Assembly: GCF_001317345.1 (NCBI RefSeq)
Contig: NZ_JXCG01000013.1
Span: forward strand, 1-47,429
From: Thermococcus sp. EP1
Lineage (GTDB): Archaea; Methanobacteriota_B; Thermococci; Thermococcales; Thermococcaceae
Reading direction: 5' to 3'
Length of the DNA: 47,429 bases
Translations under genes and position numbers: made by a program
The notes under the pieces: model-generated
What the model was told of the DNA's origin: nothing
What the model saw: only the letters and a program-made list of their open reading frames with translations
Database searches by the model: none
Part shown: positions 17,992 through 25,850 of the stretch, piece after piece
Layout: each line of letters starts with the position of its first letter
Numbering within the stretch: position 1 is the stretch's first letter

Positions 17992-19224
17992 ATGAAAAGA
18001 AAGGGAATTCTTATCATTCTCGACGGCCTTGGAGATAGACCAGTAAGAGAACTCGAGGGAAAGACTCCCCTTGAGTACGCAAAGACTCCAAATATGGACA
18101 AACTTGCAAAAATTGGAATCCTTGGTCAACAAGACCCAATAGCTCCTGGGCAACCCGCTGGGAGTGACACTGCACATCTTGCAATATTTGGTTATGACCC
18201 TTATCAAACATACAGGGGCAGAGGGTTTTTTGAGGCCTTAGGGGTAGGTCTAAACCTGAATGAAGATGATCTAGCATTTAGAGTCAACTTTGCAACAATT
18301 GAAAACGGAACAATAATAGATAGAAGAGCCGGAAGAATTAGCACTGAAGAAGCTCATGAACTAGCAAGGGCCATCCAAGAAAACGTAAAAATCAGCGTAG
18401 ATTTTATATTTGTCGGTGCAACTGGCCACAGGGCTGTTCTCGTGCTTAAAGGTATGGCTAAAGGTTACAAAGTGGGAGAAAACGACCCCCACGTAGAAGG
18501 AAAACCCCCCCATAAGTTTGAGTATGAAGACGAGGAGAGTAAGAAAGTTGCTAAAATCTTAGAAGAATTTGTAGAGAAAGCTCACAGAGTTCTCGAAGAA
18601 CACCCAATAAACAAGAAAAGAAAAGAAGAAGGCAAACCCGTTGCTAATTACCTCCTAATAAGGGGAGCAGGAACTTATCCAAATATACCAATGAAATTTA
18701 CAAAGCAATGGAAAGTTAAAGCAGCTGCTGTAGTTGCCACAGCGTTAGTTAAGGGTGTTGCAAGAGCCATAGGATTTGATGTTTATACTCCCGACGGTGC
18801 AACTGGTGAATATAATACTAATGCAATCGCCAAAGCCAAAAAGGTAGTGGAGCTTCTCAACGATTATGACTTTGTATTCCTTCACTTCAAGCCAACAGAT
18901 GCTGCGGGCCACGACAACAATCCAAAGAGAAAAATAGAAATGATAGAGATGGCCGATAAAATGATAGGATATATTATTGAAAATATCAACTTAGAAGAGA
19001 CTATAATAGCTATTACGGGGGATCATTCAACCCCATGTGAAGTCAAAAACCACAGTGCTGATCCAGTACCTCTTTTAATAGCAGGTGGTGGTGTTAGAAC
19101 TGATTACACAGAGAGCTTTGGAGAACGGGAATGCATGCATGGAGGAATAGGGAGAATCAGAGGAAAATACATAGTATCAATGATGATGGATTTAATGGGA
19201 AGAACTGAAAAGTTTGGTGCTTAA
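17992..19224 (+). CDS. apgM: Cofactor-independent phosphoglycerate mutase, archaeal type
   Basis: 410-residue archaeal aPGAM interconverting 3- and 2-phosphoglycerate, an alkaline-phosphatase superfamily metalloenzyme. The N-terminal metal site is IILDGLGDRP, the phosphorylated Ser is in PAGSDTAHLAIFGYDP, and the C-terminal metal ligands are in LHFKPTDAAGHDNNP and ITGDHSTPCEVKNHSADP. Length and order match characterised Pyrococcus and Methanocaldococcus enzymes. GGTGAT lies seven bases before the ATG. It serves both glycolysis and gluconeogenesis. A T-rich stretch (TTCTTTTTTCATTTCTT) follows the stop. Confidence 0.96.
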   Translation: MKRKGILIILDGLGDRPVRELEGKTPLEYAKTPNMDKLAKIGILGQQDPIAPGQPAGSDTAHLAIFGYDPYQTYRGRGFFEALGVGLNLNEDDLAFRVNFATIENGTIIDRRAGRISTEEAHELARAIQENVKISVDFIFVGATGHRAVLVLKGMAKGYKVGENDPHVEGKPPHKFEYEDEESKKVAKILEEFVEKAHRVLEEHPINKKRKEEGKPVANYLLIRGAGTYPNIPMKFTKQWKVKAAAVVATALVKGVARAIGFDVYTPDGATGEYNTNAIAKAKKVVELLNDYDFVFLHFKPTDAAGHDNNPKRKIEMIEMADKMIGYIIENINLEETIIAITGDHSTPCEVKNHSADPVPLLIAGGGVRTDYTESFGERECMHGGIGRIRGKYIVSMMMDLMGRTEKFGA

Positions 19225-19232
19225 TTCTTTTT

Positions 19233-19952
19233 TCATTTCTTATGTAAAGGTTCACTGAGTTCTATTGTTTCAAACGAATCTCTTGCCAGATCAACGATAA
19301 GCAGTTTATTTGTTAAAAGATTTCCACAATGAGTTATGATCTTCACAACTTCAGCAGCCTCTATAGTACCCACGATTCCTGCAAGTGATCCAAAAATAGG
19401 CATTTTTTCATTATCCGTATCCTTAATACCCAAAAAAATATCTTCTAAACTCTGAGTTTCCTCAGGAACAATTGTGGTAACTTCACCATAAAGTCCGTTA
19501 ACTCCCCCATGCACTAACGGGACTTTTGCTTTTTGACAGTATCTATCTATGATATACCGAGTCTCAAAGTTATCAACACAGTCGACCACTACGTCAACTT
19601 CTTTTAACACTTCAGTCACATTCTCTTCTGACAATTTTTCATCAGATATTTCCACTTTTATATGAGAGTTAAAATGTTCAAGTTTCCATTTAGCTAAATT
19701 AACTTTGGAGTCCTTTCCAACCTCTTCTTCCCAATAGAGAATTTGCCGATCTAAATTGCTCAATTCCGGCCTCTCGCAATCAATGAGCAGAAGAGTACCT
19801 ACACCAGCTGCTGCTAAATAATAAGCCACAGGACATCCTAATCCTCCAAGACCTACAATGGCCACTTTTGCAGATTTGAGTTTTTCCTGCGCCTCAACCC
19901 CCAATAATTTAATCTCTCTATCCTGTCTTTCAATTTCATGTTCTGTAAGCAT
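19233..19952 (-). CDS. ThiF/MoeB/HesA-type E1-like adenylyltransferase
   Basis: 239-residue E1-like enzyme that would adenylate a ubiquitin-like sulfur carrier (MoaD, ThiS or SAMP type). The nucleotide-binding fold is VGLGGLGCPVAYYLAAAGVG; the catalytic region LIDCERPELSNLDRQILY and VDCVDNFETRYIIDRYC are conserved. The two CxxC pairs that hold structural zinc in MoeB and UbaA are absent: the region after VPEETQSLED has no cysteine pair. Such zinc-less members exist, but the acceptor is uncertain. GGAGGT upstream of the ATG supports the start. moaC at 40666 shows that pterin cofactor synthesis occurs in this organism. Confidence 0.9.
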   Translation of the reverse strand: MLTEHEIERQDREIKLLGVEAQEKLKSAKVAIVGLGGLGCPVAYYLAAAGVGTLLLIDCERPELSNLDRQILYWEEEVGKDSKVNLAKWKLEHFNSHIKVEISDEKLSEENVTEVLKEVDVVVDCVDNFETRYIIDRYCQKAKVPLVHGGVNGLYGEVTTIVPEETQSLEDIFLGIKDTDNEKMPIFGSLAGIVGTIEAAEVVKIITHCGNLLTNKLLIVDLARDSFETIELSEPLHKK

Positions 19953-20064
19953 TAGTAAACACCTCCACGACTTATGAGCTAATTATAAAGGTATTAGTTG
20001 ATGTAGAGAAAGATAATCTTGTTTTATATCAATCATTTAGGTTTGAGAACCCATAGTATATAAA

Positions 20065-20886
20065 CTATTTCTTTTGCATTTTATCCATTCTATTTTTCTT
20101 CTGGAGACCGGTTCTTTCAGGTAAGAATTGTGTCAGAGGCATATTCTCCGACTTATCTAGAAATTTCCTGATAATTTCATACTCCACAAGCATCTGATCA
20201 TTTGGATCCCTAATTCCTCTACGCACATACCACGCTGGATGCCTTAGATACGTGGACTCAACACCCAGCTTTTTTAGAGCCTTATATGCGGTCCGCCCAA
20301 TAGCAAAAATCCCCTTTGGTTGTACTATTTTAAGTTCTTTCTCTAAGAGAGATAATTCTTTCTTACTAAAACCTTTAAACTTATTTTCAGGAGGATTACA
20401 TTTCACAATGTTCGTTATGTAGACAAAATCTGGATTCACCCCAAGAGAAAAAAGCACCTTTCGAAGAAGCATTCCCGAGACATCCCTATAAAAACATATC
20501 CCAGTTAAACCACATCCTTTTCTTCCTGGTGCTTCTCCAACCAGAACTATTCGTGAACCGACCCATCCATTAGCAAATGGTAACCCCTCAAACCTTTTCA
20601 CCTCAACCTGGTATTGGTAGTACTCTTCATGACAAAAGTTTGTAGGATTTTCTATAAACTCGCTATAAAGCTCCACAAGGCGAATAACCTTTTTCTCATC
20701 CTCGGGGGTTATAACCAAGAATCTTTGTGAGGGGTTGTATATAGTCCTGGAGTAAATTCCATAAACCCTTTCATCTAATGACAAGAAATCCCTCCAATTC
20801 CTCAAAACAAGCGGCATTATCTTAAAATTTTTGGGATTTATGTAAACGTCTCCCACTTTCTTAAGAGTGTCAAACCGTAACAACAT
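20065..20886 (-). CDS. Divergent uracil-DNA-glycosylase superfamily protein
   Basis: 273 residues. The UDG fold is recognised from motif A GEAPG (117-121), FYRDVSGMLL (132-141, matching the uracil-stacking Phe region), TNIVKCNPPENKF (158-170), IFAIGRTAYKAL and the leucine-loop RHPAWY (215-220). It differs from ordinary family 4 UDGs. There is an extra N-terminal domain of about 100 residues with no CxxC. The four cysteines (85, 125, 131, 163) have their own spacing and could still bind an Fe-S cluster. The tail ends in KKNRMDKMQKK. There is no ribosome binding site, and a TATA-like TTATAAG at about 20909-20916 suggests a leaderless mRNA. Base-excision repair is inferred, not proven. Confidence 0.75.
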   Translation of the reverse strand: MLLRFDTLKKVGDVYINPKNFKIMPLVLRNWRDFLSLDERVYGIYSRTIYNPSQRFLVITPEDEKKVIRLVELYSEFIENPTNFCHEEYYQYQVEVKRFEGLPFANGWVGSRIVLVGEAPGRKGCGLTGICFYRDVSGMLLRKVLFSLGVNPDFVYITNIVKCNPPENKFKGFSKKELSLLEKELKIVQPKGIFAIGRTAYKALKKLGVESTYLRHPAWYVRRGIRDPNDQMLVEYEIIRKFLDKSENMPLTQFLPERTGLQKKNRMDKMQKK

Positions 20887-21016
20887 ATGGAATAAAACGT
20901 TAAGTACACTTATAACTCTGATGGTACCATGGAAATGAAGAATTCCATATAAAAGAGGAGAGTGGGCTTCAGAAAATAATAGAAAAGTATGAAAAAGCGA
21001 AGAAAATTCAAAAAGG

Positions 21017-21184
21017 TTATCTAACTCTTGCCTCCCATCGAAGGAAAATGAAAAGGAATATCAGAAAAATCGTGATGTAGTAGCTAACCATGAAAGGGAT
21101 CACTCCCACAAGGCCAAGTGTATACAATAGAACCAGAAACAGCACTACAGGGAGCAAAAATCGGTATAATCTTTTCCTCTCCAT
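21017..21184 (-). CDS. Small two-helix membrane protein, 55 residues
   Basis: Short gene of 55 codons beginning MERKRLYRFLLPVVLFLVLL and ending FLRWEARVR. Two hydrophobic helices (about residues 9-29 and 33-49) are flanked by basic residues, so both termini probably face the cytoplasm. Support for a real gene is GGTGGGAAG immediately upstream of the ATG and a minus-strand TATA-like GTTTTAAAAG at about 21216-21225, correctly spaced. It lies between the BtuF-like gene and the UDG-like gene. No family recognised. Confidence 0.7.
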   Translation of the reverse strand: MERKRLYRFLLPVVLFLVLLYTLGLVGVIPFMVSYYITIFLIFLFIFLRWEARVR

Positions 21185-21255
21185 CTTCCCACCAAGATAG
21201 TACTCTTCAAATTACTTTTAAAACTCTTTGTATAAAGAAAAAGGTTGAGAAAGGG

Positions 21256-22251
21256 TTAACCTGCGATAGACTCACAAACTAAAGGTTGAACTTCCAAGTT
21301 AAACTCTTCTGGGTACAAAAACATGGCGATCTCTTCTAAGCCCTCTACAATCCTTGGGCTTTGTCGTGAGATTATGTCGTCATTACTTAAAGTATAAACA
21401 TTCCCATTTTTCACCGCGTCTGTATTGGCAAGAGCTCCTTGGCATAACTCATTTGCTGTTATACCAGCGCTTGGAGGAAGAATTATCACCTCAGGATTTC
21501 TAGCAATGACTTCCTCAATGCTTACCTGAGCCCATCCCTGAACGTCGCCAAAGATATTATCCCCACCTGCAAGAGTTAATAACTCATTAATGAAAGTTCC
21601 ATTGCCTGCTGTCATCAGAGGGTCTCCCCATACAATGTAAAACACTTTGGGTTTTCTCTTACCCTCTACTTTTTTCTGTATGTCTTCTATTTTATTTTTC
21701 ATGTCAATAATCACTTCTTGGGCTTGTTCTGGCCTATTTGTAACATTTCCAAGAAGTTCAAGGGCCTTATAGATCCCTTCTATACTTTGGGGCTCTACTA
21801 TCACGACAGGCGCTATTTTCTCCAATTGATCTAAATACCTGATGTGATAGGAGAGGGCAATTATTAGGTCTGGATTTAAAGAGGCAATCACTTCAATGTT
21901 AGGATCCATATCTCCAACCACTGTTCGACCTTCTTGAACATTTTCTGGATAGTTATCCCATTTTGTGATTCCAATAACTTTATCCAACGCCCCAATAAAA
22001 TAGAGAGTCTCTGTAATGCTTGGGGCAAGAGACACAATACGCTCTGGTTCGCTTTCTATTGTCACCTCTCTATTGGCAAAGTCCACAACTTTTAGAGGGT
22101 ACTTTTCAATGGGAGTGGTTGTTGTTTGAGTTTCTTGTGAAGTGGTTTGCTCCTGAGTGGTTTGTGTTCCCGTACTAGGAGCTTGATTCACACATCCAGC
22201 AATGAACACTCCGAACACAAGCAACAGTGCTATAAACATGGTTTTCTTCAT
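21256..22251 (-). CDS. BtuF/FepB-like periplasmic-type binding lipoprotein
   Basis: 331-residue solute-binding protein of an ABC importer for cobalamin, haem or an Fe3+ chelate. The signal peptide ends in a lipobox-like FGVFIAGC, followed by a Thr/Gln/Ser-rich tether (QTTQEQTTSQETQTTTT) and then the TroA/BtuF fold: RIVSLAPSITETLYFIGA, VVGDMDPNIEVIASLNPDLI, VEEVIARNPEVIILPPS-like. The frame opens at 22278, but GGTGAG before the ATG at 22251 (MKKTMFIALLLVFG) fixes the start. No permease or ATPase gene is adjacent, so its transporter is elsewhere or shared. Two copies of a TTGGATA...TATCCAA-type palindrome flank the promoter, implying tight ligand- or metal-dependent control. Confidence 0.92.
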   Translation of the reverse strand: MKKTMFIALLLVFGVFIAGCVNQAPSTGTQTTQEQTTSQETQTTTTPIEKYPLKVVDFANREVTIESEPERIVSLAPSITETLYFIGALDKVIGITKWDNYPENVQEGRTVVGDMDPNIEVIASLNPDLIIALSYHIRYLDQLEKIAPVVIVEPQSIEGIYKALELLGNVTNRPEQAQEVIIDMKNKIEDIQKKVEGKRKPKVFYIVWGDPLMTAGNGTFINELLTLAGGDNIFGDVQGWAQVSIEEVIARNPEVIILPPSAGITANELCQGALANTDAVKNGNVYTLSNDDIISRQSPRIVEGLEEIAMFLYPEEFNLEVQPLVCESIAG

Positions 22252-22261
22252 ACTTCTCACC

Positions 22262-22278
22262 TTGGATATTTTGTCCAT
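22262..22278. promoter_or_regulatory. Imperfect operator copy over BtuF-like gene start site
   Basis: TTGGATATTTTGTCCAT is a diverged copy of the upstream palindrome (left half TTGGATA, right half TGTCCA). It lies about 27 bases downstream of the TATA box, over the likely transcription start and just before the ribosome binding site. Confidence 0.45.
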
Positions 22279-22298
22279 CTACAATAAAAAAGAGAGAG

Positions 22299-22309
22299 TA
22301 TATAAATTT
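22299..22309 (-). promoter_or_regulatory. TATA box of BtuF-like gene
   Basis: Minus-strand AAATTTATATAC, positioned between the two operator-like palindromes and about 55 bases before the ATG. Confidence 0.55.
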
Positions 22310-22310
22310 A

Positions 22311-22327
22311 TTGGATAATTTATCCAA
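22311..22327. promoter_or_regulatory. Perfect palindromic operator candidate
   Basis: TTGGATAATTTATCCAA has 8-base perfectly complementary arms around one central base. It abuts the upstream (BRE) side of the BtuF-like promoter. A related copy lies at 22262-22278. Confidence 0.55.
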
Positions 22328-22441
22328 ATAGTTTCTCAGTAAGACCATTCTCATTTAAAAAAATCCCAGAGATTAAGCACTGAAACATCGCAAAACAAAC
22401 CTATTAAACATCTAAGCTAAAAATAATGTAAGAAAAACAAA

Positions 22442-22984
22442 CTAAAGTGTTGAAAGTACTTTGGTTGTAACATCATTCCCTTCCTTATCATAGATTCTGT
22501 AATAGCACTTGCATGGGAATTTCATGCTTGCCCTTTTCATGGCAGCAAGGGCAAATTTGAGGTGTTGTCTGTTAACTCTAACTGTAAGGATCTTTTGGTC
22601 CTTTTTCAGTCTTGCTGCAAGCCCAATTGGCTTTCCAAATGGTCTTCTCATACCATTTCCATAACGGTCGGCCTTTCTTCCAGTTGCCATTGGGTTCTCT
22701 CTGAGTATTTGGAATGGGTAAACTCTAATCTTATAGTGGAAGTTGCTTCTACCAACGTTTTTGCTAAGGAATCTATTAAGTTGGGTTCTTGCGGCTTCAA
22801 GGGCATTTTGTCTAATCTGGACTGGTTCTGCTGTATGAAGGCTAACTTCAAACTCAAAATCTCCAGCAGGATTTCCCATGTCGAATATGGTAATTCTCGG
22901 ACCAGGAGCACCTCTAATGTACTCCCTTCTTGTGTAAGCAGGTTTGTCAACGTATCTGTCAATCTTAGCTGGTCTCAAAGCCAT
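22442..22984 (-). CDS. rpl10e: 50S ribosomal protein L10e (uL16)
   Basis: 180-residue archaeal L10e, the uL16 homologue near the peptidyl-transferase centre. It begins [20 protein letters not shown] and carries the conserved [19 protein letters not shown] region, broken only by annotation limits, and FKIRVYPF-like [15 protein letters not shown]. The frame opens at 22993, but GGAGGTGAG lies directly before the ATG at 22984. A minus-strand TATA-like AACTTTTATAAG at about 23033-23044 drives it, divergent from the aminotransferase gene. Confidence 0.96.
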   Translation of the reverse strand: MALRPAKIDRYVDKPAYTRREYIRGAPGPRITIFDMGNPAGDFEFEVSLHTAEPVQIRQNALEAARTQLNRFLSKNVGRSNFHYKIRVYPFQILRENPMATGRKADRYGNGMRRPFGKPIGLAARLKKDQKILTVRVNRQHLKFALAAMKRASMKFPCKCYYRIYDKEGNDVTTKVLSTL

Positions 22985-23130
22985 ATATCTCACCTCCCAA
23001 ATGAGCGTAATCTAAAGGTAAGCACTTTCCTCAACTTATAAAAGTTTTGGATTCTTGACTTGAAAGCTTTTTGGTGCTTGTTATATAAAGGTTTTTATAT
23101 TCGTGAAGTATCATACAATTGGGTGGTATT

Positions 23131-24276
23131 ATGCAATTTGAGGACGCTTATAAGGAAGTATATGAAATAGTAAAACCAAAGTACAAGCTTTTTACTGCTG
23201 GTCCAGTCGCATGTTTTCCAGAAGTTCTTGAAATAATGAAAGTCCAAATGTTCAGCCACAGGGCCAAAGAATATAAGCAAATGCACGTAGATACCGTTGA
23301 AAGACTTAAAAAATTCCTTGAAGTTGAAAAAGGTGAAGTTCTCTTATTCCCAAGCTCCGGAACTGGAGTTATGGAAGCAAGCATAAGAAACGGTATTAGT
23401 AAAAAGGGGAAAGTTCTCGTCACAATCATAGGTGCCTTTGGAAAAAGATACAAACAGGTTGTTGAGAGTAATGGAAGAACAGCCATAACTTTAGAATACG
23501 AACCTGGAAAGGCCGTTAAGCCTGAAGACCTCGATGAAATCCTTAAGAAAAATCCAGATGTTGAAGCTGTCACTATAACTTACAACGAAACATCTACTGG
23601 TGTTCTCAACCCATTACCAGAACTTGCTAAAGTCGCCAAAGAGCACGATAAGCTTGTTTTTGTCGATGCTGTAAGTGCCATGGGTGGTGCAGACATTAAA
23701 TTCACTAAGTGGGGAATAGACGTTGTTTTTGGAAGCTCTCAAAAGGCTTTTGGAGTCCCCCCAGGTTTAGCAATCGGGGCATTCAGTGAACGTTTCATAG
23801 AGATAGCGAACAAAGCTGAGGAGAAGGGTTGGTACTTTGATATTCCAAGATATATAAAAGTCCAAAACGAAAAACAGGGACCACCATCAACACCAGCAAT
23901 GCCTCAAGAGTTTGGGCTCAATGTTGTCCTGAGAATAATCGAGAAAATGGGCGGAAAAGAAAAATGGCTTGATATGTACAAAAAGAGAAGCGAAATGATA
24001 AGGAACGGAGTAAAAGATATTGGTCTAGAGATTCTTGCAGAACCAGGATATGAAAGTCCCACAATAACAGCTGTACTTACGCCAGAGGGCATTAAAGGAG
24101 ATCAAGTTTACAACGCAATGCGTGAGAGAGGCTTTGAGTTAGCAAAAGGTTACGGCGAGGGAATCAAAGAGAAGACCTTTAGAATCGGCAACATGGGTTA
24201 CATGACCTTTGAAGACATTCAAGAAATGCTCAAAAACTTAAAAGAAGTGATAGATGAATTAAAGGCAAAAATTTAG
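23131..24276 (+). CDS. Class V aminotransferase (serine/alanine-glyoxylate type)
   Basis: 381-residue PLP enzyme of the class V (AGXT/SPT-like) family. The opening KYKLFTAGPVACFPEV and HRAKEY form the substrate pocket, PSSGTGVMEASIRN binds the cofactor phosphate, VDAVSAMGG carries the ring-contacting Asp, and the Schiff-base Lys is in SSQKAFGVPPG. Typical reactions are serine or alanine with glyoxylate or pyruvate; the exact donor is not deducible. The frame opens at 23119, but GGGTGGT places the start at 23131 (MQFEDAYKEV). A TATA-like TTATATAAAGG lies at about 23079-23089. Its last four bases overlap the convergent ATPase gene. Confidence 0.92.
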   Translation: MQFEDAYKEVYEIVKPKYKLFTAGPVACFPEVLEIMKVQMFSHRAKEYKQMHVDTVERLKKFLEVEKGEVLLFPSSGTGVMEASIRNGISKKGKVLVTIIGAFGKRYKQVVESNGRTAITLEYEPGKAVKPEDLDEILKKNPDVEAVTITYNETSTGVLNPLPELAKVAKEHDKLVFVDAVSAMGGADIKFTKWGIDVVFGSSQKAFGVPPGLAIGAFSERFIEIANKAEEKGWYFDIPRYIKVQNEKQGPPSTPAMPQEFGLNVVLRIIEKMGGKEKWLDMYKKRSEMIRNGVKDIGLEILAEPGYESPTITAVLTPEGIKGDQVYNAMRERGFELAKGYGEGIKEKTFRIGNMGYMTFEDIQEMLKNLKEVIDELKAKI

Positions 24277-24866
24277 GCTGCCTTTTCCAATTCTATTCTT
24301 CCCTCTTTTTGGACAATCCTGTAGATTGTGTTCACCCTTCTGAGACCACTTTTTATGTCCCTATAAAGTTCAATGAGTAGCTCAAACCTGGCAAGAGTGT
24401 TATCATCAATTCTAAGCCAGTGTTTTATTTCATCTAGAAGATCCCTAGAAAGAACGAGGGACGAAATTATGAACGGATAATCATCAATAATCTTGTCCAG
24501 AAGATAAGGAATATCTATCGTGTGAAGGGTGTCTATAATGACATAATCAGGGTTAAACTCCTTAATTTTCTTGATTACATCTTTGGTTCTTTGTTTGGTG
24601 CTTTTTTCATTAAATTCTGTGTCAATTACGTGAATATTTTCTTTAAAGGGCTTAAATTCGCCATAGGCTGTGATAACAGCTATCTTCCAATCATCAGGGA
24701 TAAGGTGTATCATTGCCTCGATGAGCTTTGTTTTACCAGATCTACTTGTTCCAACAACAAGAATATCCTCCCTTTTTGAAATCGACTCCCTAATAATTTC
24801 AAGCTGATGCTTGCTTATTGTTCCATACCTTAAAAGGTCTTCAGGAGTAAAGATGTAGACTCCCAT
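24273..24866 (-). CDS. Orphan P-loop ATPase, VirB11/secretion-ATPase-like
   Basis: 197 residues. Walker A is VVGTSRSGKTKLIEAMI (about 36-52), and a Walker B-like stretch is PDYVIIDTLHTID. The layout (short N-terminal segment, P-loop, then FIISSLVLSRDLLDEIKHWL and a C-terminal ELLIELYRDIKSGLRRVNTIYRI) resembles a minimal type II/IV secretion ATPase core of the VirB11/TadA kind. It is much shorter than a complete one and lacks the large N-terminal domain. No membrane partner is next to it. The divergent neighbour at 24946 and the next gene at 25851 encode exported proteins. Function unknown. Confidence 0.72.
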   Translation of the reverse strand: MGVYIFTPEDLLRYGTISKHQLEIIRESISKREDILVVGTSRSGKTKLIEAMIHLIPDDWKIAVITAYGEFKPFKENIHVIDTEFNEKSTKQRTKDVIKKIKEFNPDYVIIDTLHTIDIPYLLDKIIDDYPFIISSLVLSRDLLDEIKHWLRIDDNTLARFELLIELYRDIKSGLRRVNTIYRIVQKEGRIELEKAA

Positions 24867-24945
24867 TTTTACTCACCAAAATATATTTGATTCTTGATGT
24901 TATTAACTATATGGTAATGTCAGTTTCATGCGTGGGGGGAGTGAG

Positions 24946-25788
24946 GTGAATATACGAAAGCTCCTTCTTGGAATTATTCTCATTCTTATTTTTAATGGGA
25001 TATTCTTCTCAAGGGCCCTTATCCTTGAAACAAATAGTGAAAACTCTCCAATATTCATGGAACAAAACTTCAAACAATGTTCAGTGCAAATTAAAGTAAG
25101 AGAGGTAAGAAACGTACTTGAGAATTACGTTAACTTTACAATAAATGGCAAGTCTTATGCCCTTAAAGGGTTTTTCGGAGACTACTTCTGTTTCTCCGAG
25201 GGGATTTTGCTGATAGCTGGCTATCCCGGTGATCCCAATGCACCTAGTACTGAAATACTCTTTCTTGATAACTCTCTCAATAAAAAGTGGTGGCAATATT
25301 TTGCGAGAGGGTTGTGGTTTGATTCTTATCAAGATGCCAAGATAATACTGACAAATGGGTGTGTATACTGGATTGAAGAAAAGAATGGGAAGTCCAAATA
25401 CTTTTGCCCAAACACCGGTTTAATAACAGATGTTAAGGAAAGCAGTGATTCAAGCTATGTCGCAACCACTGAAGGATATGTTTATCTACTAAAAGACCAT
25501 AAACTCGAAAAGGGCATTAGAGTCGCTAAACCTTGGAAAGGAGAAAACCTAAGGATGCTTGTTGAGATTGGAGTTGGAGAGAAGTATATTGCAATAGTTT
25601 ATTCCTTTGTAAATCCCCCCGGAGAGGAAAAAAGAGGACTATGCGTTTACACTAAAAATTTAGTAAAACTTGCATGCAGAAGACTTGACTATACTCCAAA
25701 AGAAGTGGTTATAATGAATGGCATAATATATGTGAAAGATTTCTACACAGGTAAGATTAGAGCTTACAGAGTATACTCCTTGCTTTGA
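24946..25788 (+). CDS. Exported hypothetical protein
   Basis: 280 residues with a signal peptide (NIRKLLLGIILILIFNGIFF). The mature part has repeated short beta strands with hydrophobic/Gly turns such as SSYVATTEGYVYLLKD and KYIAIVYSFV, which suggest a WD/PQQ-like beta-propeller or similar all-beta fold. Cysteines are plentiful for an archaeal exported protein (about seven), so disulfides are possible. An ATG at 24928 is in frame, but GGGGGAGTGAG before the GTG at 24946 makes that the better start. No family recognised. It is divergent from the P-loop ATPase gene. Confidence 0.7.
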   Translation: MNIRKLLLGIILILIFNGIFFSRALILETNSENSPIFMEQNFKQCSVQIKVREVRNVLENYVNFTINGKSYALKGFFGDYFCFSEGILLIAGYPGDPNAPSTEILFLDNSLNKKWWQYFARGLWFDSYQDAKIILTNGCVYWIEEKNGKSKYFCPNTGLITDVKESSDSSYVATTEGYVYLLKDHKLEKGIRVAKPWKGENLRMLVEIGVGEKYIAIVYSFVNPPGEEKRGLCVYTKNLVKLACRRLDYTPKEVVIMNGIIYVKDFYTGKIRAYRVYSLL

Positions 25789-25850
25789 GTGCCCACTCTT
25801 CGGTACACAAGGCTTTTGAATATTCAAAACGTATTTTCAAATTAGGCTAG

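Noticed and set aside
22562-23041. 159-codon open frame on the + strand opposite rpl10e
   Set aside because: It lies antisense over a clear ribosomal protein gene with its own promoter and ribosome binding site, and its translation shows no domain. It is a codon-usage shadow.
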